NCBI GenBank assembly: GCA_002221725.1
Contig: NJFT01000217.1
Coordinates: 1 to 64,000 of the forward strand
From: Scedosporium boydii
Lineage: Eukaryota > Ascomycota > Sordariomycetes > Microascales > Microascaceae
Direction: 5' to 3'
DNA: 64,000 nt
The number at the start of each line of letters is the position of its first letter. Positions within the stretch are counted from its first letter, which is position 1. The position numbers and the translations under genes are program-made. Under the pieces are notes generated by a model. That model searched no databases and was not told where the DNA came from. It saw nothing but the letters and a program-made list of their open reading frames with translations. Of the stretch, positions 35,688 through 46,341 are shown piece after piece.

Positions 35688-36875
35688 AGGCGATTTCTGT
35701 TGCTTGAGACCGTGACAAGCCGAGAGCAAAAGCAAGCTCGCCAACTAACGAAGATCAAGCAAGCTTTGGGACTTGAAGACTGACGATCGCAACCGTTCAA
35801 TTAAGAGAGATCGTGAACGATCTCTAAGCATCGAGTTGTTTGGCTCGGCGCGGGGACTAGTTAAGCTCCGCTGGAATCATATTTTTTTTCTTCCTCTTCT
35901 TATTTTCCTTGCAGAATGGGGTCTTTTACAAGTACCAGTACTGCATGTGCAATGTAACCAAGTCAGAAATGATGTGCCCGCCCGATAACCTTGGATTTAC
36001 AAGGATCGACAAATCTGTTAGCTCATAGCAGTGAGTGTGGTCCAGGGAACTGTTAATGGGGGAAGCTCCACGCGGGACAAGCTGCGCCGAAGGTGTCAAA
36101 TTCAATGACGAGAGCACAACTACCTCAGTGGGAGGGCGGGTCTGAACTTCGGGATATTGGGTGGACTCGACTGTTGGGTAGTGCAGTGGGGAATAGCTCG
36201 CAGAAGGCAGCGGAGCATCAGGAATGGGGACAGGACAGAGATGGGACTTGAAGTATGTATTGATCAATGGACACTTGCCAGCAAAATGGATACAAATATA
36301 GATGGAGAACAGAGATTGATTGCTACTCTATCCCAAGTGAGACAAGTAAACTAGCTTGAAGTGTTAAGGCACCACGGTCATGGGCTATAGTACACTACGT
36401 GACGACTGATGTCCACCCCCCACTCCGTTGGCGGGCCTGGGAAGATCAATACTACCGCTTGTACGAGATGAAAACATCGCCAACCCAGAGTTGTCGGCAG
36501 TACTTGCACGAGTCACATACGACCTCGCTGCACAAGAGGCTAGGAGTGGAACGAGCCCGAATCACCCATGACCCCCTCACAGATCCTTGTGCCTTTGGAA
36601 AAAGGGAAGTACTGTACTTTTGTAGGTTGGCCAAGGGTTCGAGGTCTTGGCGCGATTGATAAAATGGGTAAAAGGCCGGTGTCTTTCCAAGTGGGCATTG
36701 GTCTTTCATTGTTGGTCTAGTTTAGGAGGAGACTCGTCGTCCCACGCCCGGCCACCGTCTCAATCAAGACTGAAGGACGAACGGATCGAAAGAAACGGAG
36801 GGGCCCCGCTACCGTTCGAACCTTGGGGGGGTGTTCCGATACCGGGTGGCTCTCCACCCACACCAAAACCTTCGG

Positions 36876-36884
36876 ATCAGATAA
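36876..36884 (+). promoter_or_regulatory. ATCWGATAA site (SreA-type GATA motif)
   Basis: Exact ATCAGATAA. This 9-base motif is the extended site of the iron-responsive GATA repressor SreA in Aspergillus. It lies 1.2 kb upstream of the ABC transporter and 1.8 kb upstream of the flavoprotein start. Confidence 0.45.
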
Positions 36885-37885
36885 TTTTTCTTGGCAAGAC
36901 CGGTTCGGGGGAGGTACGAAGTACTTGCCCAGTGCCAACACTAACAATTTTCGGCGTCTCTAGTTTAAGATTTAGTGGCTCAATAGTCACTGATTGATAA
37001 AATATGCCTCAACTGATAACTGATGTTCACTTTGATGGATCAGTTGATGTGTAGCGTGCTTCAATGGAGATTAAAAACATTAAAACTGGGCTGGCTTGAA
37101 AGCCCTGGCCCGCCCCCAACTCCCACGACTTCGTAATTGTAAACTACGTTGCTGAACATGACCAAGTATTGGAGGTTCCAGTTGGTAAAGAGATTGCATT
37201 CTACTTCGTAGTGTCTGCGTGAAAACTTAGCGTCTTAGAGCCTGCTCCATCCAGAGCAACCCTAGGAAGAGTGCTGCTTTCACTTCTGATCTGTTGATCT
37301 TGGCTTCATGAAGTAGTCGGCTCCGAGACCAGCCGAGCCCGAATTTATGAAGAATTTTTTTCCCTCTCCTTCTCTCCATACCCCCCATCCGAGGTGTAAT
37401 ATTGGGCCCTCCCACTCTATTCTCCTCTTTTTGAGCCCCCTTTTCGGCTATACTTGCAGATCTGTCCAAGTTCCAGTGAAGCCCCGCCGGATAGACATGA
37501 TGAAGAGGTGGCACTCTGGATGTACAAGTATAATGAATGTTATTCCTCCTCCCACTTTGCTTGGAGTAGATTATATCCCTGCCCAAGGATTTCGTCCACA
37601 CTAAGAGAGTCTACACGGATCCCCGGAAATTTGATGTCATATTGATCGCGGTGCCGACAGCAGTAGATTCTGAATCATAATCATAAACTCAACACCCGGT
37701 CTTGAAGCGCAATCGGAGATACGAGTCGTTGAATCTACGTGACCGCTGCCTGAGCTGATTCTTCCCTGCTTCTTTCCGAGCTCGTCCTCGTCAGCCATCG
37801 GGTCAGTGCATAGAGGAAGAAGCAACATCTCACAAGTACGAGCTCAGCTGGGGTTACTGTCACACCCTCACCGTGGAAATTCTTG

Positions 37886-37894
37886 ATCTGATAA
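37886..37894 (+). promoter_or_regulatory. ATCWGATAA site (SreA-type GATA motif)
   Basis: Exact ATCTGATAA, about 770 bases upstream of the flavoprotein ATG at 38658 (520 from the alternative ATG). It shares the longer stretch GATCTGATAACTTT with the site at 43844 in the SidF/MirB promoter. Confidence 0.5.
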
Positions 37895-38657
37895 CTTTGT
37901 TGTACACCACGCTGCTTACGGGCTAGGTCTTATTCCCTGTCCTTGCCGTCCCGGAATCCGGAATTTGGAATTTCTACTTCAGGCGATCTCGGTCTTCTTT
38001 TGTAAGTCTAGTCTCATCAAGTCCCGAGATCCCCATTATCAAACTCCTCCCAACAACGCCGCCGGCATAGCGTAGAGCATCACAATAGGTCCCTCAACCA
38101 AGCTTGACTCGCTGAGCAGTGAGTACCGTTTTCAAGTTCTCGGAACTGCTGGCCATCTTCCTCCCTTCGTTGTTGAGCGAGTGCTCCACATCCTTCCCCT
38201 TTACCCTGCGTCACTGGTCTCCTCGATTGCGCGAGCTAGAATAAAAAGAATAAACATTTGGTCTGTCCAAACTTGGACTAAACAAAACTATTCCTCATCA
38301 TCACCATCACCATCGTCCTAGGTCACTCTTCCTTTACCCTATACCGGACTCATTTACTCTCGAGAAGCCCACAAGCCCGACGTTAGACCGTTCCCGGCTC
38401 CGGTGTACTGCATGCATCCCTTCTTCCCAACACGTCCCGCTGGTACCAGACTGATCCGATACATCATCTCTCCTCCGCTAGCATCTTACCACTTCCCCAG
38501 CCAATATTCCACTTTGGCAAGGCCAACACCCACGACCCTGGTTTCCGCCCCCATATCTCTAACTAACCGAGCAGAACGAGGCGTTGTGCTTCCCAAACCA
38601 GCAACTTCAGGCCCGCTGCCGCGTCCACGCTGTCTGAGCTCTACATATTCTGCAGCC

Positions 38658-40486
38658 ATGAGCCCACCACTTACCCTTCCTACGCCGTCCCCCGTGACCA
38701 AGATCCTGGTCATCGGAGGCTCCTACGCTGGCCTCTCCGCCACCGTCAACCTTCTCGACCTGGGCAACCACCTCAAGCCTAGACTTGCCTACCCGAATTA
38801 TAAGCACACTCCTGATGCGCCGCGGGCGCCTGTCGATATCACAATCGTAGATGAACGAGATGGCTTCTGTATGGTTCCCCTGTCTTATTAAGTTTGCTTC
38901 ATCTTCCTCTACCCCTTGTCCAATATCACACTCCATACATCGACTCCACATCCCGCATGAGATACGATCCATATCACCAACCATACCCTCCACACCTAAT
39001 CTCCTGCCATTCCTGAATAGTGGCAACCGACCGACCTTAGAACCCTTACACCCCCTGATCCTGCTGGTCCTCCCTCATTCCCACTCCCCGTATAAGCAAA
39101 GCCCACTAGCGTGCCAAACCACGCCTGTAGACTACAAGACAGTGGTTTTTCTAATATCCGCCACCCAATAGTCCATCTCATAGGCTCGCCTCTCGCCTTC
39201 GCGTCCACTGACTACGCCTCCCAGTCCTGGGTCCGCTTCCAGGACATCCCGGCCCTGCAAGTTCCCAACGTACGCTTTGTGCAGGGCAGCGTTACGGAAG
39301 TCGATTGCGCTGCGAAGAAGGCTAGCATCCTGAACCAGACCACTAAGCAGGTCTCCGTGGAGGATTACGATTTCCTCGTTGCTGCTCCTGGCCTGAGGAG
39401 GCCGTATCCTGTTGTGCCCCAGTCATTGAACAGGAAGCAGTTCCTCATTGAGGCGGAGGAGCATGTTCACGCTGTTTCGAACGCCACCCACGGTGTGGTT
39501 GTTGTCGGTGGTGGTAAGTTTCGTTACTACAACTTATCTCGGTGAATATATAAGGGAAGCAGTATGAGCGTATCCCGGCTGATGGTTTTCTGCAGGAGCC
39601 GTCGGTATTGAGATGGCCGCTGAGCTCAAGGTCACCCAACCCGACTTGAAGATCACCCTCATCCACTCTCGCGATAAGCTCCTCTCTTCCGAGGATCTTT
39701 CTGATGAGGCCAAAGACTGTGCTCTCGACCTCGTCAAGGAGACGGGCGTCGAGGTCATCCTCGGCAAGCGTCTCAAGGACACAAAGACCGAAGTAAAGGA
39801 TGGCATCAAGAAGATTGAAATTGAGCTGAGTGACGGCTCTAAGTTGATTGCTAGTGAAGTTCTCATGGCAATCTCTAACCCCGTTCCCTCGAGCAAGTTC
39901 TTCCCCAAGTCTGCTCTCGACGAGGAGGGTTACGTTAACATTACCCCTCGGTAAGTTCCCAATATCCCTCCTTGATTTTGTGTCTCTTCTTCTCCCATGT
40001 CCTGCAATTCCAGCTAACTCGCATTACTTCATTGTAGCCTCCAACTTAAGGAAGGGACTCCCAATCCAACCTCCCACTTCGCCGTCGGTGACGTCGTCCA
40101 CTGGTCCGGCATTAAGCGCGCCGGTCGCGCCATGCACATGGGCTACTACGCAGCCGTCAACATCCATCAAACCATGCTCTCGCGCGTCATCCCTGACCAT
40201 GAGCCTTTCTTCCATGAGCTCGATCCCGTTCCCGCCATGATGGGCCTTGCTGTTGGCAAGAAGGCTCTGGCGTGTGGACCTGATGGGATGTCGTTTGGTG
40301 AGGATGTGATGGAGGCGTACTTTAGAGACGATCTGGGCTTTGCGAGTAAGTTGATTCTCTCGACTTTTCCGATCCCCATTTCTATATTTTTCTGACACTA
40401 ACATTGGCTGTCCGATAGTTTGCTGGGAGTATATGAAGCTGTCCGAAGACAAGTGGAAGGACAGGCTTGCTCGTGGGTTGCATTGA
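38658..40486 (+). CDS. AIF/AMID (FSP1)-like NAD(P)H flavin oxidoreductase
   Basis: FAD-dependent pyridine-nucleotide-disulfide oxidoreductase fold, close to AIF-M2/AMID. Exons are 38658-38868, 39172-39513, 39596-39950, 40038-40345 and 40419-40486 (427 aa). The FAD-binding motif ILVIGGSYAGLSA is at about 16-28. The NADH-binding motif VVVVGGGAVGIEMA is near 180-193 and was rebuilt across intron 2. HFAVGDV, the second FAD contact, follows intron 4. The ATG at 38658 has a good context (GCAGCCATGAG). The frame is open upstream to another ATG at 38412; the 82 extra residues are Arg/Ser/Pro-rich with almost no acidic residues, as in a mitochondrial presequence, so a longer imported form is possible. 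It is divergent from the ABC transporter with GATA sites between. A role in ferric-siderophore reduction or redox protection is inference. Confidence 0.85.
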
Positions 40487-40910
40487 CTATAAGGACAGAA
40501 AAGGAAAAGGGAAAGGAAAATAAAATTGCACAAAACATGTCCATTTTTGAGGAATTCATGAGATGTGCATGAAATTATGGATTGATATATATTTCTAGAT
40601 CACGGAGGTCAAGACCACGAATAGATGGGCTAAATTGACCATTTGAAGCATTTCCATTCTGCGCTTAGACCTGGGCTATTTCACTAACAACTTCGACATC
40701 TCCATGTTCCATGCTCCATCCCCATGTCTATGTCCATGATCAAGATCAAAACACGATCCCGTTGACACCGCGTAAAGATACAAAAACATACAGAAAATCG
40801 TGATAAACTTGAAAAGACCAGTGGCGTTTCAAACCCCCTAGACAGACCAGCAGACTCAACTACATAAAATTTTCATAACTTTTCCTCACCGCTAACCTCC
40901 TCCTCTTCCT
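40487..40910. other. Convergent spacer, flavoprotein / SidF
   Basis: 424 bases between two 3' ends. AT-rich probable 3' UTRs, with no other feature seen. Confidence 0.5.
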
Positions 40911-42293
40911 CTACAACTTGGGCACCAACCCAATCTTCATGCCGCCTACGACCTTCTCGTTGTCTCCCAGCGGCGAAAGCTGGAAGAACCTCTCCCTCGG
41001 GCACCTCACAAACGCACTCCTCTTGTGCGGCAAATCCACAAACTTATCAATGCCAAACCCGTGCATAAGATCGTACATGACGACGGTAGAATTCGTCTCC
41101 TTAGGCTCGCCCACAACGCACATGGTCCTCGGCTCGTCGAGGTACAGATAATGCATCAGGCTGCTCCACCACGCACTAACCCTATGAGGTCCTCGGTACC
41201 TGACATCGCCGACAAGACTGTGCCTGCCGCGATCGAAATCGTCGGCGTCGTAGTACGCGCCGAGCTTATCTTCTTTGGCCCAGTAAATCTCAAAGTAGGC
41301 GAAGCAGGTATCTTCGAAGCGCGCGAGGACGGCCAGCTGGTGCGGGTCGGCGTGCATGTCGTTGATGTACTTCTTGTGCTGCTCGAGCGTGCCGGTTTCG
41401 TTCCAGCCTTGGGAGACGCGGGGGTCGTTTTGCCACTGGTGGAAGAAGTTTACGTGGGCTTCGTCGTTGGGGTCCAGGGCGACCATGGAGAAGGTCTCCC
41501 GGAGGTGGGGGATCCACCGACTGTAGACGACGGAGCCGCCACGGGGCTTGGCGGGGCGGATGGGATGTCGGGTGAGGTGGCAGCGGTTGGGTTGGTTGGG
41601 GTCCCCAAGCGGCGTGAGGCTCATGGTATAATGGAGGGGTGTCAGAGGGTAGGAGGAGAGAGGGTTGCTGGCGGGGAGGGAGCTGGGCGATTCGGCCGGC
41701 AGCCAGACGGGGCGGGGCCCGAAGGGAGAGCCGGCGCCTTGCCAGAAGGAGCTTCGGAGGAGAAGGACTTCGGTTTGCGAGGTGTTGGGCTTGTCCTGGG
41801 GACGAGTGGGGAGGTCGATGGCGAGGACGACGTCCTTCATCTGCTGCCCGACGACAGCTGAGCCCTCACCCTGGAGGCCGAGTCGAAGGCATTCTACGCC
41901 GGGCTGGATTGTGAAGATGACGTAGACGAGAAGCCAAACCTGGCCGAGGGTCGGAGGCTCCTTGATGTCCCAGAAAAAGACGCAGCCGGGAGACCTTCGA
42001 GCTCTCGCCCATAGCGTGTTGTCAGACTGAGGCGGGAGCTCGCTCGACTTGAGGGTGGAAATCTCGGTAAAGTAGAGATCATCGTTGGTGAGCGACACGG
42101 GGGGTTCTTGTTGAGAGGTATTAGGGGTCTGCGAAACTCGGTAGGTGGCTGACTCTGAGGCGGGAGATGAGCTGCCGGGTGTCGAAGAGGCTCTGTCGAT
42201 TACATATTCGGTGAGGTATGGGTGAGGGAGCTTCAGGACGATGTCTTGGGAGGACAGCGAGCCCAATGGAGGAGTTGTAGGAGAAGACGACAT
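40911..42293 (-). CDS. sidF: Hydroxyornithine transacylase SidF (anhydromevalonyl-CoA:N5-hydroxyornithine)
   Basis: Predicted to transfer anhydromevalonyl from CoA to N5-hydroxyornithine, making the monomer of fusarinine-type extracellular siderophores. Single exon, 460 aa; Aspergillus fumigatus SidF is 462. The N-terminal region (LPHPYLTEYVIDRAS) is followed by the AlcB/GNAT-like catalytic part from about 270. It shows VVYSRWIPHLRETFSM, the acyltransferase stretch NDPRVSQGWNETGTLEQHKKY, CFAYFEIYWAKED, DRGRHSLVGDVRYRGPHR and SAWWSSLMHYLYLDEPRT. The C terminus is PKL, a PTS1-like tripeptide; SidF is peroxisomal in Aspergillus. The start is the ATG at 42293, the only one giving the family length. 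It is divergent from the MirB-type importer across a 4 kb promoter with two exact ATCWGATAA sites. It is paralogous to the SidL-like gene at 9957-11648. Confidence 0.9.
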   Translation of the reverse strand: MSSSPTTPPLGSLSSQDIVLKLPHPYLTEYVIDRASSTPGSSSPASESATYRVSQTPNTSQQEPPVSLTNDDLYFTEISTLKSSELPPQSDNTLWARARRSPGCVFFWDIKEPPTLGQVWLLVYVIFTIQPGVECLRLGLQGEGSAVVGQQMKDVVLAIDLPTRPQDKPNTSQTEVLLLRSSFWQGAGSPFGPRPVWLPAESPSSLPASNPLSSYPLTPLHYTMSLTPLGDPNQPNRCHLTRHPIRPAKPRGGSVVYSRWIPHLRETFSMVALDPNDEAHVNFFHQWQNDPRVSQGWNETGTLEQHKKYINDMHADPHQLAVLARFEDTCFAYFEIYWAKEDKLGAYYDADDFDRGRHSLVGDVRYRGPHRVSAWWSSLMHYLYLDEPRTMCVVGEPKETNSTVVMYDLMHGFGIDKFVDLPHKRSAFVRCPRERFFQLSPLGDNEKVVGGMKIGLVPKL

Positions 42294-43843
42294 GGTAAAA
42301 CAAAATTCTGCCGGAGACAGAGCTCTCAGCAAAAGCTTCAATGGGTATCTGAGAGATTGAGAGAGCAATTGAGAGAGCAATTGAGGGAGGGGTCGAAAGG
42401 GTCCGGATTCTCAGAGCCTCCCGCAAGTAGATCTTGAAAAGTTGAGATGGATAAGGATCCGGGTTTACATCAGGGAATACAGTATATAATACTCGGTACG
42501 GGCAAAGGCTATCAATGTATACTTCCCAGAGCGGTATGCAAGACAGCAAAGCATGCGGGATTGACCATTTCTCTGCTTCTAGGAGGGGTGGAGGGGGCCG
42601 GCGGGAGAATTTTGCTCGCCCAGCCTCGGTTCCAGGCTTTTATCGATAGAGAATAGCTTCCAGCGTACTGTACACCCAAAGGCACTTTCAGCCTGGTGTC
42701 TAGTAGTTTCCTGGGAAAAGAGCTTCCAGAATGGCTTGGATTGAACGCATTCAAGCCAAGCCATACGCTCGCTACTACAAGTACTTCGTAAGGATGCGTA
42801 CCAGCAAAATGCCGCTAATCGGTTCTTCAACCACGAGTCGGCCAGGTCCTAGACTAGACCCATCCAACTTTAGCTCTAACTCTAGTGTGGTGTTCGCTCG
42901 TTTTCCGTACAAAGCCGGCAGTCTGGTCTCGTCTCTTCAAACGGTAGTTTCGTTACGGATAAGCCCTGCCATATAAAACGGATGGGATATCATGTAGATA
43001 GTATGTTTGGCCTGGTGAACGTCTTCCATGCGAATGTATCGGCACTCCCCCCACCCTATATGGACGCATTGATGCACATACATATCGAATGCTCTCCTTC
43101 ACCAGGGAACCCCGGGAAAAGTAAATGTTGCGCCCTTAGTATAAGAACGTAATGGTAACAGGGGAGCAGGCCTGGTGGAGGCGTTCAGAGTCGGGGATCT
43201 TCTCGACCTCTACGGTCTCTACGGTCTCAGAAAAGGCCGGCCATGTCAATTTTGTGATGACTGAGCTTCCATGATCAAGCCCGACCGGTGAGCTGGGGAG
43301 GGGGTTGATCGGAGAAAGAAAATTTGGGGGTCCTGCAACTTCCTGTATTGGTACTCTATGGGGAATATCGAGAGTAAAATGAGACCATGCCTGGGTCGGT
43401 CTCGCCCACTCTCTTGTTCGCGTCGTGTCGCAGCATACTAGCCCATTTTGATCCCGGTGCAGTGCAGCACCATGCAGGTGGCACTAAAGTTATAGCCGAA
43501 GTGAGCCGTTCTCGGGTGTTCTGAAGAAAGTGTGGAAACGTCATCACGGGTGTGGGCACCGCCGGAGCAATCTCCACGACGGGAAATGGTGGCTTGCTGC
43601 CTCATGGCAAAGGAGGATACGATGTGCAGTTTATGGGTATGCATTACCCAAGTCTTAGGGGCCGCCAGGATGGAGGCCTGGCAAGGGAATGCTTTCGTCG
43701 GGAGGGGGCTAACTTCGGGGGGGGGGGAAGGTGGGTGGCATGGTGTGGGGGCGGGGCTACGTGGGTGGCGGTCGCTGACGCGATGTGAATCCAGGGTAAA
43801 CAACAGAATTTTTCCCAAGAAACACAGAATGCGACAGACGCGG

Positions 43844-43852
43844 ATCTGATAA
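43844..43852 (+). promoter_or_regulatory. ATCWGATAA site (SreA-type GATA motif)
   Basis: Exact ATCTGATAA within GATCTGATAACTTT, the same 14 bases as at 37885 in the ABC/flavoprotein promoter. It is 1.55 kb upstream of SidF and 2.5 kb upstream of the importer. Confidence 0.5.
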
Positions 43853-44019
43853 CTTTAAGGAGAATGGTGGCGTTTGAAGATGTGGGGGAACGCCGGAAGG
43901 GGGCGTGTGGAAAAAGACGGAAGACGAGGGGACGGACGGCTTCATGATCCTTGTTCATGCGGAAATTTTCGTCATTTGGTCTTGTCCGAATTCGGAGGCT
44001 TCAAGGTTTCGCTCAATCA

Positions 44020-44028
44020 ATCAGATAA
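44020..44028 (+). promoter_or_regulatory. ATCWGATAA site (SreA-type GATA motif)
   Basis: Exact ATCAGATAA followed directly by TCTGAC, giving the partly palindromic stretch ATCAGATAATCTGA. It is 168 bases from the previous site. Confidence 0.45.
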
Positions 44029-46341
44029 TCTGACAAAATTGCGGAAGGGTATCGGCGGTGCCAGGGTGCCGCGGGGGTCCTGCGTACGGCGTCGCAGCCA
44101 GAGCGGACTCAACAAGCAGGGACCATGGGATGCTTTGGTTGACATGTCCCGAGGCTCAACGAACCAGGACATCAAGTTATGAAGCAGCACGACTTCTTAA
44201 TACCACGGATTAATGGGCGTGCAAAATACCTTTGACCTGGCCCTCGCAAAGACAAGGCTCGACAAGCTCTGTCGGAGCTTGAGGAATTCGACTCGTTCCG
44301 TTGACTGCCTCGGGGATTAAGTGCGGTAGGAATGTACGGAATAACGTCGCAATGCTGCATAGTCTGTCGAAAGGGACCGAGGGGCCCAAATGTGTTTCCC
44401 ATCCTTGTTGGAGTGGCGAGAGCAGTCAAAGGTTCCACGCTTTGCCTTTTTCAGATGTTCCTCCTGGACGTGCAACAGGCAATGAAGTACCACATGAAGG
44501 ATAGGGACTCTAATTACACTGCACAATGATGATGCACACTCGAGGGATCAAAAAACGCTACTCCGTCTTACGTCCGCCTCTGTTGTCGGCTAGAAAGGAA
44601 ATACCCGCTGTAATTAATGTGCTTGGGGCTGGTAGACACTGGGCAATGGAGGAACAACTTGTTCTGTCAGGAGGGTGTCCGGCACGGCTTGATCAGACCA
44701 CATCTCATTCGGAACAAGGTAAACTAGTTTACCTCTCAGCGCTGGAACTTGGCCTGCCTGTCGTGGCTAGTTCGTTTGTTTGACGTCGAGTCGAGGAGCT
44801 TGGGCGTAAACTACAAGCAATCTAGTTTATCAATCTTTTGACTTCATCCATCTCGTGATAAGCATTTAGATTGATCAACGAGTTGAAGAAAGACTTGGAG
44901 GCGCAATTGTTAGTCAGCTCGCCTCGTCAGCTGATGCTTTGGGCTTGATATTTGATTGCCCGACAACCTAAACTACTGCAGACTCGTGACGGCCAGAAGC
45001 CCGACAGAAGCCCGAGAAACTTGGATGGCGGTTGGCATGCGCGGGCGACACAGCGATGAGATGTTGTCTCGTGAACGATCGCATCCAGTCTAGCACAAGA
45101 TATCGGGGTTGAGTCTTCAGACATGCAAAGAAGGCATCCCCTACAACTCTAGAGTATGTAGGGCGACCCTTTATTTCCAAGACATCAACCATTAGATTGA
45201 TGTTTTAGTCTATGTTCTAGAATTCTCATTCCTTCCGAAGCACTCAGACACACGAAGAACTTTGCAGCTCCGTCTTGAAATAAACTGGCTTGTATCTATC
45301 ATAAGGCCAGGTTCAAGTTCGATCCCCATCCAGTGTCTCGGCACCTACTTGAACAATCAAGCCACAGGTTCATAGAGGCCTACAGCCTGCAGTGCACCAC
45401 CTGTGTGGGCTGTGCTATCAACGCCTCACAAAGGACGCCGCCGTGCCAGGTTCCAGTTCCAGACCCTGGTGCTTGCCTGGCGACTCTTTCCCCGCTGCCG
45501 CCTGCCTACAGATACATACCCGCTGATAGTACCCGTCACTTAGCGCCCAGCTCGATGTTTCTCTAATATTGATTGATACATACAAAAGATATAAGGGATC
45601 CGTATAAGCTGCTGGTCGAATGTGTCATTGCCGAGAAGAACTCTGCGGCACCGAGTTATTTCTGCCATCTTCTCTGTAAGCAACTTTGTGCCGGAGGTGC
45701 CCAAGATATACTTCGTACAATCGCAGTACTTCTAATCCTGGTTTCAGTCACATTTCACAAATCTCTGGCAAAACCCCTTCCGGAAGGAGCTGTCCCTGCC
45801 TCCCCGCCCTGCGTTCCTTCCCCTGCTGCCTACGCTGTTATTCCCGCTCGATCAACAATAGTACCTTCCCTCGCATCTTACGTGGTCCCGCGCCTTCCTT
45901 CAGTCTCTGTCAGCAGCAAGCTTCAAATTTGTTCGATCAGAGGCTTTGTTGCGCGAAATATGAATCGACAACCCGCGATGTTAGCTGAGCACCTCAATGC
46001 TACGGACTGCTGGCACCACGCGCCAACGAACTGGATTCCTTCTCTATTTGTTTGCCTCTAGTCATTACGCCTGATGACTCGTGGAAGCGCATGCTCATCT
46101 TTGATACCCAAATCCCGTTTTTCAGCTTCTCTGCATACTATTATCCTCTTTCAGCTGTGTCTCGGCTTGAAGGCTGTCATTGTTGCTTTTTGCCCTCCTT
46201 TTATCCAAACCCTCGACCCCTCTCTATGACCCAGCTTCATTGTTCACGACGATACTGCAACAATCCCCTCGGTATTCAAGATACAGTAATTCCGTATTCG
46301 ATACCGCTTTCCACCGACGCTCCCTTGGTGTCACCGCTAGG

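Larger units (their letters stand above)
35688..38657. promoter_or_regulatory. Divergent promoter, ABC transporter / AIF-like flavoprotein
   Basis: About 2.7-3.0 kb without a supported gene. It contains exact GATA-factor sites ATCAGATAA (36876-36884) and ATCTGATAA (37886-37894), TACGAAGTAC at 36915-36924 and TACTTCGTA at 37202-37210. The last 250 bases are pyrimidine-rich and in frame with the flavoprotein, so they could be leader or an alternative N terminus. Confidence 0.5.
42294..46341. promoter_or_regulatory. Divergent promoter, SidF / MirB-type importer
   Basis: A 4 kb region without a supported gene. It holds ATCTGATAA at 43844-43852 and ATCAGATAA at 44020-44028. A TATATAATA element at about 42484-42492 lies 190 bases upstream of SidF. 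TACTTCGTA motifs lie at 42782-42790 and 45709-45718. The 162-codon frame at 45573-46061 has no recognisable features and is not called. Confidence 0.5.

Noticed and set aside
36815..36840. Minus-strand GGTTCGAACGG as a possible B box
   Set aside because: No matching A box or cloverleaf was found upstream within tRNA distance.
38403..38657. Using the earliest in-frame position as the flavoprotein start
   Set aside because: The frame begins at a GTG. The ATG at 38412 has a weak context and the ATG at 38658 a good one, so 38658 was chosen and the longer form kept as a finding.
45300..45345. tRNA-like T-arm string GTTCGATCCCC
   Set aside because: No A box, acceptor stem or anticodon arm could be placed around it.
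45573..46061. Plus-strand open frame of 162 codons in the SidF/importer promoter
   Set aside because: No motif, poor codon character, and it ends before the importer start. Likely a chance frame in promoter/leader sequence.
46180..46341. N-terminal extension of the MirB-type importer
   Set aside because: The upstream part starts at TTG and contains no ATG. The first real ATG, at 46342, gives the family length.
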